Shown here piece by piece: positions 42,314 through 50,564 of a DNA stretch of 64,000 nucleotides. The position numbers were made by a program, and so were the translations under genes. Source of the DNA: Acidobacteriota bacterium (GTDB lineage: Bacteria; Acidobacteriota; Vicinamibacteria; Vicinamibacterales; UBA2999); NCBI GenBank assembly GCA_016871195.1, contig VFZN01000015.1:1-64000 (forward strand). The letters are read 5' to 3'. Every line of letters begins with the position of its first letter. Position 1 is the stretch's first letter. The notes beneath the pieces were generated by a model. It ran no database searches. It was not told the DNA's origin and was given only the letters and a program-made list of their open reading frames with translations.

Positions 42314-43642
42314 ATGCGTGTTGGCAGTGTGCAGATGGTGAGCCGTGTATGTGCGGTCCTGCTGGTGGCGGCCCTGGGCGGGGCCGTGCGTGGCCAGGTG
42401 CCCGCGGGGCAGGCGCGCGAGCCGTTTCCCGGCACCCTCGATGACCACCCCGTGATTGGCTACGCCGACACGCTGGTGCACGACCGGGTGGCGCGGCTCA
42501 ACGACGCCCTCGCCGACGGCCGCGTGGCGCTGGCCACCGAGGGGCCAACCGGCGTGCTGCGTTCGCTGCTGGCCGCACTCGATGTGCCCGAGTCGTCGCA
42601 GCTGCTGGTGTTTTCGAAGACCGCGCTGCAGAGCCAGTTCACCGGGCCAGCGACCCCCCGCGCGCTCTACTACAACGACGCGGTCGTGGTCGGCTACATC
42701 GCTTCGTCGCCAGTCATCGAGGTGGCGGCACTCGACCCGAAGCAGGGCGTGCAGTTCTACACCATTGAGCCACCGCCCTCGGGGCAGCCGTGGCGGCTCG
42801 CCCGAACGCCGGCGTGCCTCAACTGCCATCTCGCGCAGTCGACCCTCGACATTCCCGGCTTCATCGTCCGCAGCCACCAGGTCGATCGCGCGGGCCGGCC
42901 CCTGCTGGCACTGGGGGTCACGCAAGTGGACATGCGCACACCGCACCCTCAGCGCTGGGGCGGATGGTTTGTGACGGGCGCCTCGACGGCACCGCCCTAC
43001 GGACCGCTCGGACACATGGGCAATCTGGTGCACATGCGGCGACCTGACGAGGGGCCGGAGATCCTCGCGGACATGCCGTTCCGGGCGTGGCTGGGGCAGG
43101 CCCCTGAGGCCCGGCGGTATCTGTCGGAACAGAGCGATATCTCGGCCCTGCTGACGTTCGATCACCAGATGCCCGGGCTCAACCTCATTACGCGCCTGCA
43201 GTGGGAGGCGCGTGTTGCGGCCTACGAGGGGCGCGCTCTCGAGACCGACCCGGCCATCGTGGCCCGGCGCGAGGCGCTGGCCGACTATCTGCTCGGCGTG
43301 GGTGAGGCGCCGTTCGATTTTTCGGTGACGCCGCGCGCCGACTTTGCGCGTGCGCTGATCGAGCGGTTTCCCCGCGACGGGCAGGGGCGGTCGCTCGCCG
43401 AGCTTGACCTGACGAAGCGGCTGCTCAAATACGGCGTGAGCTTTCTGGTGTACACCCAGGCGTTCGCGGCGTTGCCGCGCGAGGTGCGGCTGCCGGTGAT
43501 GGCGCGCATCATGGCGGTGCTCGACGGCCGGGTGACGGCGCCGAAGTATGCCCACCTGCGACCGGGCGAGCGGCTGGCCGCGCGCATCATCCTCCGCGAC
43601 ACGCACCCCGATGTGCGGGGTGCGTGGGCAGAGGGGCGATAA
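42314..43642 (+). CDS. Exported monoheme cytochrome c-like protein, unknown family
   Basis: A 442-residue protein with a signal peptide (RVCAVLLVAALGGAVRGQ) and one heme-attachment motif, CLNCH (C168-H172). Around it the sequence is not a standard small cytochrome c: an N-terminal region (ATPRALYYNDAVVVGYI, VIEVAALDPKQGVQFYTIE) has few candidate ligands, and a long helical C-terminal half follows (LTFDHQMPGLNLITRLQWEA). An in-frame His or Met in SHQV, HMGNL or HMRRP could be the second ligand. I recognise the overall pattern from environmental bacteria but cannot name a function. Confidence 0.78.
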   Translation: MRVGSVQMVSRVCAVLLVAALGGAVRGQVPAGQAREPFPGTLDDHPVIGYADTLVHDRVARLNDALADGRVALATEGPTGVLRSLLAALDVPESSQLLVFSKTALQSQFTGPATPRALYYNDAVVVGYIASSPVIEVAALDPKQGVQFYTIEPPPSGQPWRLARTPACLNCHLAQSTLDIPGFIVRSHQVDRAGRPLLALGVTQVDMRTPHPQRWGGWFVTGASTAPPYGPLGHMGNLVHMRRPDEGPEILADMPFRAWLGQAPEARRYLSEQSDISALLTFDHQMPGLNLITRLQWEARVAAYEGRALETDPAIVARREALADYLLGVGEAPFDFSVTPRADFARALIERFPRDGQGRSLAELDLTKRLLKYGVSFLVYTQAFAALPREVRLPVMARIMAVLDGRVTAPKYAHLRPGERLAARIILRDTHPDVRGAWAEGR

Positions 43643-43675
43643 GCACTCACAACGGCCGGGGCGGCCGTCGGGTGA

Positions 43676-45337
43676 CTACTTGCGGGGGGCGGCCTTGGCC
43701 TTCTCGGCCCCCACCATCGCGGCGACGTCACTCAGCAGCTTCGGCGCATCGTAGACGATGCCGTCCTTGATGGTGAAGCGGACCCCGCCGACTTTCTCCT
43801 GACGGTTGGTGCGATCGTTGAGGCGCTGGTGGCCAGTGCCGTACAGCGTCTTGAGGTTGGCCAGCGGATTCTCGCTGGCAATCACCAGGTCGGCCAGCAT
43901 GCCGGCACGCACGATGCCCATGGGAGCGTCCTCGCCGCGCGGTTCGTAGAGGGTCTTTGCCCCCCACATCGTGGCCGAGCGGATGATTTCAAGAGGCGTG
44001 AAGCCGGCTTCCCGCAGCAGCTCCAGCTCCTCGACGTAGGCGAAGCCGTAGGTCTTCCAGATGAAGCCCGAATCGGTGCCCACCGTCACGCGGCCGCCCA
44101 TGTTCTTGTAATCGTTGATGAGGCGCATGTAGCGATCGTAGAACCGCTTCCAGGCCAGTTCGTTCTCGGTGGTCCAGTCGTAGAAGTACGACCCGTGGTT
44201 GTCACGCGTACTCTGGAAGAAGTTCCACAGCTGCGGTGTCGTGTAGGTCGAGTGCCAGTCGGCGTTGCGGGCGCGCATCAGGTCGCGCGAGGCGGCGTAG
44301 ATGTTGAATGTCGGGTCGAAGACCACGCCGTTCTTCTTCTGCTGCTCGAGGTAGGCCTTCCACTCCGGTGAGCCGGGCTCATAGGTCTGGTTCCAGATGC
44401 GGGCGATGTCGCCGAAGCGATCCTGTTCGTTGTTGTAGTCGTAGTTGGGCGGGAATTCCTGAATCGTGCGGTCCTTCAGCAGCGACTCCATGTGGCCGTA
44501 GTAGTGGGTAATGGTGTGCAGGCCGGCCTCGCCGGCGTCGCGGCCGTTGAAGTTGGCCACACCGTTCTGCGAGAGATGGGCGACGGTGCCCAGCTTGTGC
44601 TTGCGGGCCTCGTCAATGGCAGCGCGGATGATCTCGGGCGTCTCGTCGCCACGGTTGAAGAACTTGATGCCGTCGATCTCGTTCGCGGCAGCCCAGCGGA
44701 CCCATTCGCGGGCCTTCTCGGGCGTCTGCACCGGGCCATTCGGCCAGCCCGAGGCCAGCGGCTGGTAGTTGAAGATGCGTGGCGCCGCAATCTCATTCGT
44801 CGCTGAACGTGCCTTCTCGCTGCGGGCCACGGCCTGCGACGACAGACCCACCCCACGTACGGTCGTGACGCCGTGCGCGAGCCACAGCTTGTAGGCGTAG
44901 CTCAGGTCGGGCGCCTTGCCACGACCTGAGCCGTGCACGTGCATGTCGACGAAACCCGGCATGACGAACATGCCTGTGCCATCGATCTCGCGGTCGAAGT
45001 CACGCGGGGCGCGGTTGGCGTCCATCGCCATGCCCGGCCATCCGGCCTGGCGCACGGACGTGATGCGGTTGCCCTCGATGCCGATGTCCATCGGGCTCAG
45101 GGGCGGGCCGCCCGTGCCGTCGATGAGGGTCACTCCGCGGATGACCAGCTTGCGGAAGGGGCCCTCGCCCTCGCCGGGCTTGCGTGCCGGGGACGGGGTG
45201 TCACCCTGTCGCTCGGGGGTCTGCGCGGCAACCGACTGCGTCCGCGGAGCCTGAGCAGGCGCCGGTGCCTGTGCGGCTCCGACCCCGACCACGGTGGCCA
45301 CCAGTGCGGTAGCCCACATGCCTGTAAGCATTCTCAT
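43676..45337 (-). CDS. Exported amidohydrolase
   Basis: A 553-residue metal-dependent amidohydrolase. ATG 45337 begins a signal peptide (MLTGMWATALVATVVGVGAAQ), followed by a Pro/Ala/Gln-rich linker. The barrel has FVDMHVHGSG (HxH metal ligands), a lysine-containing IDGIKFFNR in the position of the bridging lysine, TVAHLSQNG, LHTITHYYGH, and the C-terminal metal aspartate in TVGTDSGF. The substrate is unknown. It diverges from the Old Yellow Enzyme gene with a 72-base gap. Confidence 0.9.
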   Translation of the reverse strand: MRMLTGMWATALVATVVGVGAAQAPAPAQAPRTQSVAAQTPERQGDTPSPARKPGEGEGPFRKLVIRGVTLIDGTGGPPLSPMDIGIEGNRITSVRQAGWPGMAMDANRAPRDFDREIDGTGMFVMPGFVDMHVHGSGRGKAPDLSYAYKLWLAHGVTTVRGVGLSSQAVARSEKARSATNEIAAPRIFNYQPLASGWPNGPVQTPEKAREWVRWAAANEIDGIKFFNRGDETPEIIRAAIDEARKHKLGTVAHLSQNGVANFNGRDAGEAGLHTITHYYGHMESLLKDRTIQEFPPNYDYNNEQDRFGDIARIWNQTYEPGSPEWKAYLEQQKKNGVVFDPTFNIYAASRDLMRARNADWHSTYTTPQLWNFFQSTRDNHGSYFYDWTTENELAWKRFYDRYMRLINDYKNMGGRVTVGTDSGFIWKTYGFAYVEELELLREAGFTPLEIIRSATMWGAKTLYEPRGEDAPMGIVRAGMLADLVIASENPLANLKTLYGTGHQRLNDRTNRQEKVGGVRFTIKDGIVYDAPKLLSDVAAMVGAEKAKAAPRK

Positions 45338-45396
45338 AGTTCCAGCGTGCCTCACAAAAAATCCTGACTGCCCGGCCCAGTGTATACGCGCCGCCG

Positions 45397-45402
45397 TAAG
45401 AT
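45397..45402 (+). promoter_or_regulatory. Putative -10 box (TAAGAT) close to a start codon
   Basis: TAAGAT lies seven bases before ATG 45410, again implying a leaderless mRNA. No convincing -35 is visible. Confidence 0.3.
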
Positions 45403-45409
45403 GTGGGGC

Positions 45410-46507
45410 ATGTCACGACTGTTTTCTCCGCTCGACCTGCGTGCGCTCACCCTGGCCAACCGGGTGCAGGTGTCACCGATGTGCCAGTACAGCGCCGTCG
45501 ACGGGGGCATGGGCGACTGGCATCTCATGCACCTCGGTTCTCTGGCACTCTCGGGGGCCGGGGTGCTGATGGTCGAGGCCACAGCCGTCGTCCCCGAGGG
45601 ACGCATTACCAACGCCTGCCTCGGGCTCCATACCGATGCGCAGGCCGAAGCCCTCGCGCGCGTGCGGGCCTTCTGTCGATCGCACTCGCCCATTGCCGTG
45701 GGTGTGCAGCTGGCACACGCCGGCCGCAAGGCGTCGGCGCAATGTCCCTGGGACGGCGGACGCCCCGTGCCTCCCGGCGAGGGTGGGTGGGCGGTGGTGG
45801 GCCCCTCGGCCGTGCCCTACACCAGCGGATGGCCCACCCCGCGCGAACTGTCGCATGCCGAGTTGCATGAGGTGCGCGAGGCGTTTGTGGCCGCCACCCA
45901 TCGCGCCGATGCCGCCGGCATCGATCTCATCGAGGTGCATGCGGCGCACGGCTATCTGCTGTCGACGTTCCTGTCGCCGTTCTCGAACCTGCGCACCGAC
46001 GAGTACGGCGGGTCGCGCGAACACCGGATGCGGTTTCCCCTGGAAGTCTTCGAGGCCATGCGTCGCGCGTGGCCTGCACACAAACCGATGGGCGTCCGCA
46101 TTCATGGCAGCGACTGGGTCGAGGGCGGATGGACGGTCGACGATGCCGCGGCATTTGCCGGAGCGCTGAAGGCCCTGGGCTGCGACTATGTCACCGTGTC
46201 GAGCGGTGGCGTGATTTCGAAGGCGCCCATCACGGCAGGGCCGGGGTATCAGGTACCGCTGGCGGCTGCCGTGCGGCGTGCCACCGGCATCACGACGTGC
46301 GCCGTGGGACTCATCACTACCGGACCGCAGGCCGAGGCGATTCTGGCAGACGAGTCGGCCGATCAGGTGGCCATCGCACGGGCGATGCTGTTCAACCCGC
46401 ACTGGGCGTGGCAGGCCGCCGCCGCGCTCGGCGCTGACTGGGTGGCGCCACCACAGTATGAGCGCGCGACGCCGCAGATGTGGCCCGGCGCACGGAGGAC
46501 TTCATGA
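45410..46507 (+). CDS. NADH:flavin oxidoreductase, Old Yellow Enzyme family (YqjM-like)
   Basis: A 365-residue FMN-dependent ene-reductase. Landmarks of the YqjM branch are visible: C25 in VSPMCQYSA (redox-sensing cysteine near FMN), GVQLAHAGRKAS, the substrate-binding His pair in IEVHAAHGYLLSTFLSP, YGGSREHRMRFPLEV, and the phosphate-binding IARAMLFNPHW. It reduces activated C=C bonds using NAD(P)H in the cytoplasm. The stop overlaps the next start (ATGA), so it is coupled to an exported deacylase, an odd pairing of a cytoplasmic and a secreted enzyme. Confidence 0.95.
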   Translation: MSRLFSPLDLRALTLANRVQVSPMCQYSAVDGGMGDWHLMHLGSLALSGAGVLMVEATAVVPEGRITNACLGLHTDAQAEALARVRAFCRSHSPIAVGVQLAHAGRKASAQCPWDGGRPVPPGEGGWAVVGPSAVPYTSGWPTPRELSHAELHEVREAFVAATHRADAAGIDLIEVHAAHGYLLSTFLSPFSNLRTDEYGGSREHRMRFPLEVFEAMRRAWPAHKPMGVRIHGSDWVEGGWTVDDAAAFAGALKALGCDYVTVSSGGVISKAPITAGPGYQVPLAAAVRRATGITTCAVGLITTGPQAEAILADESADQVAIARAMLFNPHWAWQAAAALGADWVAPPQYERATPQMWPGARRTS

Positions 46508-48045
46508 TGAAAACCTCACGCCAGACGCGACGTCCCGCGCTGCGGCACGTGGCGACGTGCCTGTTCGCCGTGGCCCTCGCGGCGGCTGGTCACTTCACGA
46601 TGGCGGCGCAGTCGGCGCGCACGCTCATTCGCGGAGCGCAGCTCATCGACGGCACCGGCGCGCCGGTGCGCCGCGCCGATGTGCGCATCAGCGGCGACAC
46701 GATTACCGAGGTGGGTATTCTCACACCCGGTCGTGATGAGGCCGTGATTGACGCCGAGGGCCTCATGCTGGCTCCAGGGTTTGTCGACATCCACAACCAC
46801 TCCACCGACGGACTCGAGCGCGAACCGGCCGCCGTCACGCAAATCGCGCAGGGCATCACCACCCTCGCCGTCGGGCAGGACGGCAGCGCGCCGTGGCCCC
46901 TCGCGGCGTATCTCAACCGGCTCAGGGCCGCGCCGCCGACGGTGAACGTCGCCGTGATGGCGGGCCATGCCACGCTGCGCGAGGCCGTGCTGTCAGGCGA
47001 TTACCGGCGCGACTCGACAGGGGCTGAGCAGTCGCGGCTGTCGTCGCTGGTGACACAGGCGATGACTGAGGGGGCATTCGGGCTGTCGTCAGGACTCGAA
47101 TACGAGGTGGGCAGCTACGCCAGCGCCGAAGAAGTCGTCGCCATGGCCCGGGCCGCCGGGGCTCGTGGTGGCTTCTATATCTCGCATATCCGAGACGAGG
47201 CCGATCGCACGATGGAGGCCATCACCGAAGCCATCGCCATCGGAGAACGGGCAAGGCTGCCCGTGCACATCACGCACATCAAGCTGGGCACCGTGGCTGT
47301 CTGGGGGAAGGCTCGCGAGGCCGTGGCGCTCATCGCGGCGGCGCGCGCGCGTGGCGTCGATGTCACCGCCGATGCCTATCCGTATCTCGCGTGGCAGGCT
47401 ACGCCGCGGGTCCTGATTCCCAGTAAGCAGTACGAGGACGAGGCGGCCATCCGCCGCGGACTCGATGACATCGGCGGCGCCCGCAATGTGCAGATCACCC
47501 GGTGGCCGTCGCAGGCCCGCTACGTGGGCCAGCGCCTCGACGCGATGGCGAAGGCTGAAGGGATCAGCGACATCGAGGCGTATCGTCGGTTTGCGCGCGA
47601 ATCGGGCACCAGCATGATCGGCCACGCCATGGTGGAAGACGACCTGCGGGTGTTCTACGCGCAGCCGTGGGTGATGGTCGCCAGCGACGGCGGCATCGCC
47701 AACAACCATCCGCGCGGGGCCGGCACGTTTCCCCGTGTGCTGGGTCGATATGTGCGCGAGCAGGCGTGGATGACCTGGCCCGAGGCGATCCGACGCATGA
47801 CGCTGCTGCCGGCGACCCGCCTCGGTCTGCGGGATCGCGGGCGCGTGGCCACCGGCCTTCGAGCCGATCTCGTACTGTTCGATCCGGCGCGGGTCATCGA
47901 TCGATCAACGTTCGACGACCCGCGCGCTCTGCCCGAAGGTGTGCGCGGCGTGTGGGTCAACGGCACGCGCGTCTGGGACGGCACGGCGGCCACCAGCGCC
48001 CGCCCTGGGCGCGTGCTGGTCCCCTCGACCGCAGCCCGCCCGTGA
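46504..48045 (+). CDS. Exported N-acyl-D-amino-acid deacylase-like amidohydrolase
   Basis: A 513-residue amidohydrolase of the D-aminoacylase group. GGAGGA lies 5 bases before ATG 46504 (ATG 46507 also fits). A signal peptide (HVATCLFAVALAAAGHFTMA) is followed by RGAQLIDGTGAPVRRADVRI and the metal site FVDIHNHSTDG. Other family features are HITHIKLGT, TADAYPYLAW, HAMVEDDLRV and VASDGGIANNHPR near the C-terminus. Members hydrolyse N-acyl-D-amino acids; export suggests periplasmic scavenging. Confidence 0.9.
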   Translation: MMKTSRQTRRPALRHVATCLFAVALAAAGHFTMAAQSARTLIRGAQLIDGTGAPVRRADVRISGDTITEVGILTPGRDEAVIDAEGLMLAPGFVDIHNHSTDGLEREPAAVTQIAQGITTLAVGQDGSAPWPLAAYLNRLRAAPPTVNVAVMAGHATLREAVLSGDYRRDSTGAEQSRLSSLVTQAMTEGAFGLSSGLEYEVGSYASAEEVVAMARAAGARGGFYISHIRDEADRTMEAITEAIAIGERARLPVHITHIKLGTVAVWGKAREAVALIAAARARGVDVTADAYPYLAWQATPRVLIPSKQYEDEAAIRRGLDDIGGARNVQITRWPSQARYVGQRLDAMAKAEGISDIEAYRRFARESGTSMIGHAMVEDDLRVFYAQPWVMVASDGGIANNHPRGAGTFPRVLGRYVREQAWMTWPEAIRRMTLLPATRLGLRDRGRVATGLRADLVLFDPARVIDRSTFDDPRALPEGVRGVWVNGTRVWDGTAATSARPGRVLVPSTAARP

Positions 48046-48059
48046 AGGAAGATGCATGC

Positions 48060-48698
48060 ATGAGTCGTCGCAATACAGGATCGTTACTGTTGAAGATCGG
48101 CGGGGCCGCCGTCGCCATCGCCGTCATGGGCTGGCTGTTCGTGCGCTCGCTCGACGATGCGCGGGCGGTGCCGTATGAGGTGCGGCCGTCGCACCTTCGC
48201 GGATGGACACTGCAGGCCGTGCCAGACGCGACAGGCGAGCAGGCGCGACTGCTGCTGAGCCCGCCGCCCGAGCTGCCGCTGCGCCTGTTCCGACAGGTCT
48301 TTTCCCGTGCCGGTGAATCACTGAGCACGCCTGCCAGGGCCGGCGTGGCTCTGGTGCTGGCTGACGAATTGCGTGGGGCCACGATCAGTGAGGCGGATCT
48401 GCAGTCGCTGGCCCAGACCGCGCAGCTCGATCGTGCGGCACTCACCCTCGAGTGCATGGGCTATCGGCGCGAATCGCAGCCAGGACGCGTGCGGCAAGTC
48501 TTCTTCATCGCGGTGGGATTGCCAGGCTTCGATGCGTTCCGGCAGCAGCTCTCAGAACGGTTGGCGGGCAGCGAGGCACGCCTGCGGCCGCTCTCACCCG
48601 TGATGCTGCTGGCCGGGGCCCCCGACGTCACGGGCTGGATGCCCATCGTCGTTGCACCTGAGACGGATTGTGTGGCCCCGTTTGCCCTCGAGGATTAA
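48060..48698 (+). CDS. Membrane-anchored protein of unknown function
   Basis: A 212-residue protein starting at ATG 48060, with GAAGGAAG upstream. One N-terminal hydrophobic segment (GSLLLKIGGAAVAIAVMGWLFV) could anchor it. The rest is soluble (HLRGWTLQAVPDATGE, RLFRQVFSRAGESLSTPARA, CMGYRRESQPGRVRQVFFIAVGLPGF). I do not recognise the family. The diheme cytochrome gene begins 4 bases after its stop, so the two are almost certainly co-expressed, and it may be an assembly or docking partner of that cytochrome. Confidence 0.75.
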   Translation: MSRRNTGSLLLKIGGAAVAIAVMGWLFVRSLDDARAVPYEVRPSHLRGWTLQAVPDATGEQARLLLSPPPELPLRLFRQVFSRAGESLSTPARAGVALVLADELRGATISEADLQSLAQTAQLDRAALTLECMGYRRESQPGRVRQVFFIAVGLPGFDAFRQQLSERLAGSEARLRPLSPVMLLAGAPDVTGWMPIVVAPETDCVAPFALED

Positions 48699-48702
48699 CT
48701 GC

Positions 48703-49695
48703 ATGCGACCGCTGTGGCGACTGATGAGTGGACTGGTGCTGTTGTGGGCAGCCATGGTGCGCATGACGGCGCAGCAGGCGCAGGACCGGCCGGTGCCGCC
48801 GCCGTGGGCGTTCACCGTCAACACGCCGCCTCCGACGGGGGCCGCGCCGATGGCCCCCGCGGCGCCTGACCCGACACCGCGGAGTGTGCCGGGCAGCGAA
48901 CGGCAGTTCACGCTGGCACAGACGCGCGATGCGTTCAACCCGCCCGACTGGCATCCGGCCGGACATCCGCCGATGCCGCCGTCGGTGGCCCAGGGCCGGC
49001 GGCCCGACATGCGCGCGTGCGGCTTCTGTCACCTCACCAACGGACAGGGGCGTCCCGAGAACGCCTCGCTGGCGGGGCTGCCTGCTGCCTACATCCTGCA
49101 GCAGATGGCCGACTTCAAGAGCGGCGCGCGCCGCAGCAGCGAACCGAAGATGGGGCCCCCCGCCGCGATGATTGCGGATGCGCGCGCGGCCACGGATGCG
49201 GAGGCGCGTGAAGCCGCCGAGTATTTTGCCGCGGTGCCGTACCGTCCGTGGGTGCGGGTGGTCGAGCGTGCCGAGGTGCCGCGCACGCGCATCGCCGGCT
49301 GGATGCATGTGCCCACCGACGGGGCGGAACCTCTCGGCGCGCGCATCATCGAAATGCCTGAAGACCTGCCGCGCACCGAACTGCGCGACGGCGCGTCGGG
49401 CTTTGTCGCCTACGTGCCGCCGGGCAGCATCAGCCGCGGCGAGCGGCTCGTCACGACGGGCGGCGGTGGACGCACGGTGGCCTGTGGCACCTGCCACGGC
49501 CCCGACCTCAAGGGGCTGGGACCAGTGCCTCCGCTGGCGGGACGGTCACCGAGTTACACGGTGCGCCAGCTGTTCGATCTGCAGCAGGGGGCGCGTCGTG
49601 GCCCCTGGTCTGCCCTGATGACCGAGGCAGTGCGGCAGCTGACCATCGACGACATGATCGCCATCGCGGCCTACACCGCCTCGCGGACGCCGTAG
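48703..49695 (+). CDS. Exported diheme cytochrome c
   Basis: A 330-residue protein. ATG 48703 lies 4 bases after the previous stop; the signal peptide is RLMSGLVLLWAAMVRMTAQ. Residues about 25-80 are Pro/Ala-rich. Two class I cytochrome c domains follow: CGFCH (C106-H110) with NGQGRPENASLAGLPAAYILQQ after it, and CGTCH (C261-H265) with DLKGLGPVPPLAGRSPSYTVRQL. Both have the typical later methionine (for example PKMGPP). It probably carries electrons between a periplasmic dehydrogenase and a terminal acceptor. Confidence 0.9.
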   Translation: MRPLWRLMSGLVLLWAAMVRMTAQQAQDRPVPPPWAFTVNTPPPTGAAPMAPAAPDPTPRSVPGSERQFTLAQTRDAFNPPDWHPAGHPPMPPSVAQGRRPDMRACGFCHLTNGQGRPENASLAGLPAAYILQQMADFKSGARRSSEPKMGPPAAMIADARAATDAEAREAAEYFAAVPYRPWVRVVERAEVPRTRIAGWMHVPTDGAEPLGARIIEMPEDLPRTELRDGASGFVAYVPPGSISRGERLVTTGGGGRTVACGTCHGPDLKGLGPVPPLAGRSPSYTVRQLFDLQQGARRGPWSALMTEAVRQLTIDDMIAIAAYTASRTP

Positions 49696-49696
49696 G

Positions 49697-49915
49697 CTAG
49701 CCGCGGCCTTCGTCGGCGCTGCTGCCGTAGATGGCGGGCACCGTCGACCTCATGGGGCGCAGGTAGGTCGCCGACTGGCTGCGGCGGTGAATGCTGTGCG
49801 TAGTGGCCATCGGCAGGAACCCGACGAACGGCTTGGCGAACATGCCGAAGAATCTCACCTGCCGCGTGAGCCCCTTGTCCGGCAGCGCCCCCAGCTCGGC
49901 GATGCGCGCGGTCAT
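49697..49915 (-). CDS. Small basic protein, last gene of the sigma/STAS cassette
   Basis: A 72-residue frame ending near the convergent cytochrome gene. Its only strong support is context: its ATG overlaps the upstream stop as ATGA, exactly as at the two other junctions of this cassette. The sequence (LTRQVRFFGMFAKPFVGFLP) has a short amphipathic, aromatic-rich centre and a Ser/Arg-rich tail. I recognise no family. Confidence 0.5.
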   Translation of the reverse strand: MTARIAELGALPDKGLTRQVRFFGMFAKPFVGFLPMATTHSIHRRSQSATYLRPMRSTVPAIYGSSADEGRG

Positions 49916-50226
49916 GACTGGGGTTCCCCTTCGGTGGGAGATAGGGCCTCATCCCGAGCGGATCGCTCGAGCGACCTGAGGTAGCGCGCGAGACGGTCGT
50001 TCTCATACTTCACCTGATTGATGAAGAGACTCTCGGCCAGATACGTGCGGCGTTCCTCGTCGGTCATCTGGTCGATGAGGTGTGCAATCTCGCGGGCCAT
50101 GGCTTCGTAGCTGGTGCCGAGGTCACTGACGGTGACTTCGTGGAACAGCGTTTCGAGTACGGCCAGCAGATCGCCGTCGAGGGCAATGACCCGTCCGGTG
50201 GTGGTGGTGATCTCGCGCATGGTCAC
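49912..50226 (-). CDS. Small helical protein of unknown function in sigma/STAS cassette
   Basis: A 104-residue protein, predicted mostly helical and charged (YEAMAREIAHLIDQMTDEER, INQVKYENDRLARYLRSLE), with no membrane segment. It is coupled on both sides by ATGA overlaps: upstream to the STAS gene, downstream to a 72-residue frame. Its position suggests it binds the STAS protein or the sigma factor, as an anti-sigma or adaptor would, but it shows neither the HATPase fold nor a zinc anti-sigma motif. Function not known. Confidence 0.75.
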   Translation of the reverse strand: MTMREITTTTGRVIALDGDLLAVLETLFHEVTVSDLGTSYEAMAREIAHLIDQMTDEERRTYLAESLFINQVKYENDRLARYLRSLERSARDEALSPTEGEPQS

Positions 50227-50564
50227 TCCTCGAAGCTGGCCACGGCGCGGGCCTCGTCCGGATACATCTTCAGGAACGCGTGCGAGCCGGTCATCGTCAG
50301 CATCGTTTCGACGCGCTTCTGCACGCCCGACAGCCGCAGCCGCCCGCCGGCCGCGGTGGCCTGGCGGTAGGCATCCATCAGGCAGCCGATGGTGGCCGAG
50401 TCGACATAGCCGACCTGCGCGAGGTCGAGCACGACCTTGCGGTGGCCGTCGGCAAACAGCGCGTCGATGGCCGCCGCGAAATCGTGCAGCAGCGGATACA
50501 TGAGGCGCGACTCGCCCACGCGGAGAATGGCGATATCGTTCACGTGATCGGTGGTCAGCGTCAT
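50223..50564 (-). CDS. STAS-domain anti-anti-sigma-like protein
   Basis: A 113-residue STAS-domain protein related to SpoIIAA/RsbV. The core HRKVVLDLAQVGYVDSATIG carries the conserved Asp-Ser pair, with S56 where a kinase anti-sigma factor would phosphorylate. Such proteins release a sigma factor by binding its anti-sigma. No HATPase-type kinase (RsbW-like) is encoded beside it, so its partner is either elsewhere or the unknown 104-residue neighbour. It overlaps the sigma gene by 4 bases (ATGA). Confidence 0.9.
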   Translation of the reverse strand: MTLTTDHVNDIAILRVGESRLMYPLLHDFAAAIDALFADGHRKVVLDLAQVGYVDSATIGCLMDAYRQATAAGGRLRLSGVQKRVETMLTMTGSHAFLKMYPDEARAVASFEE

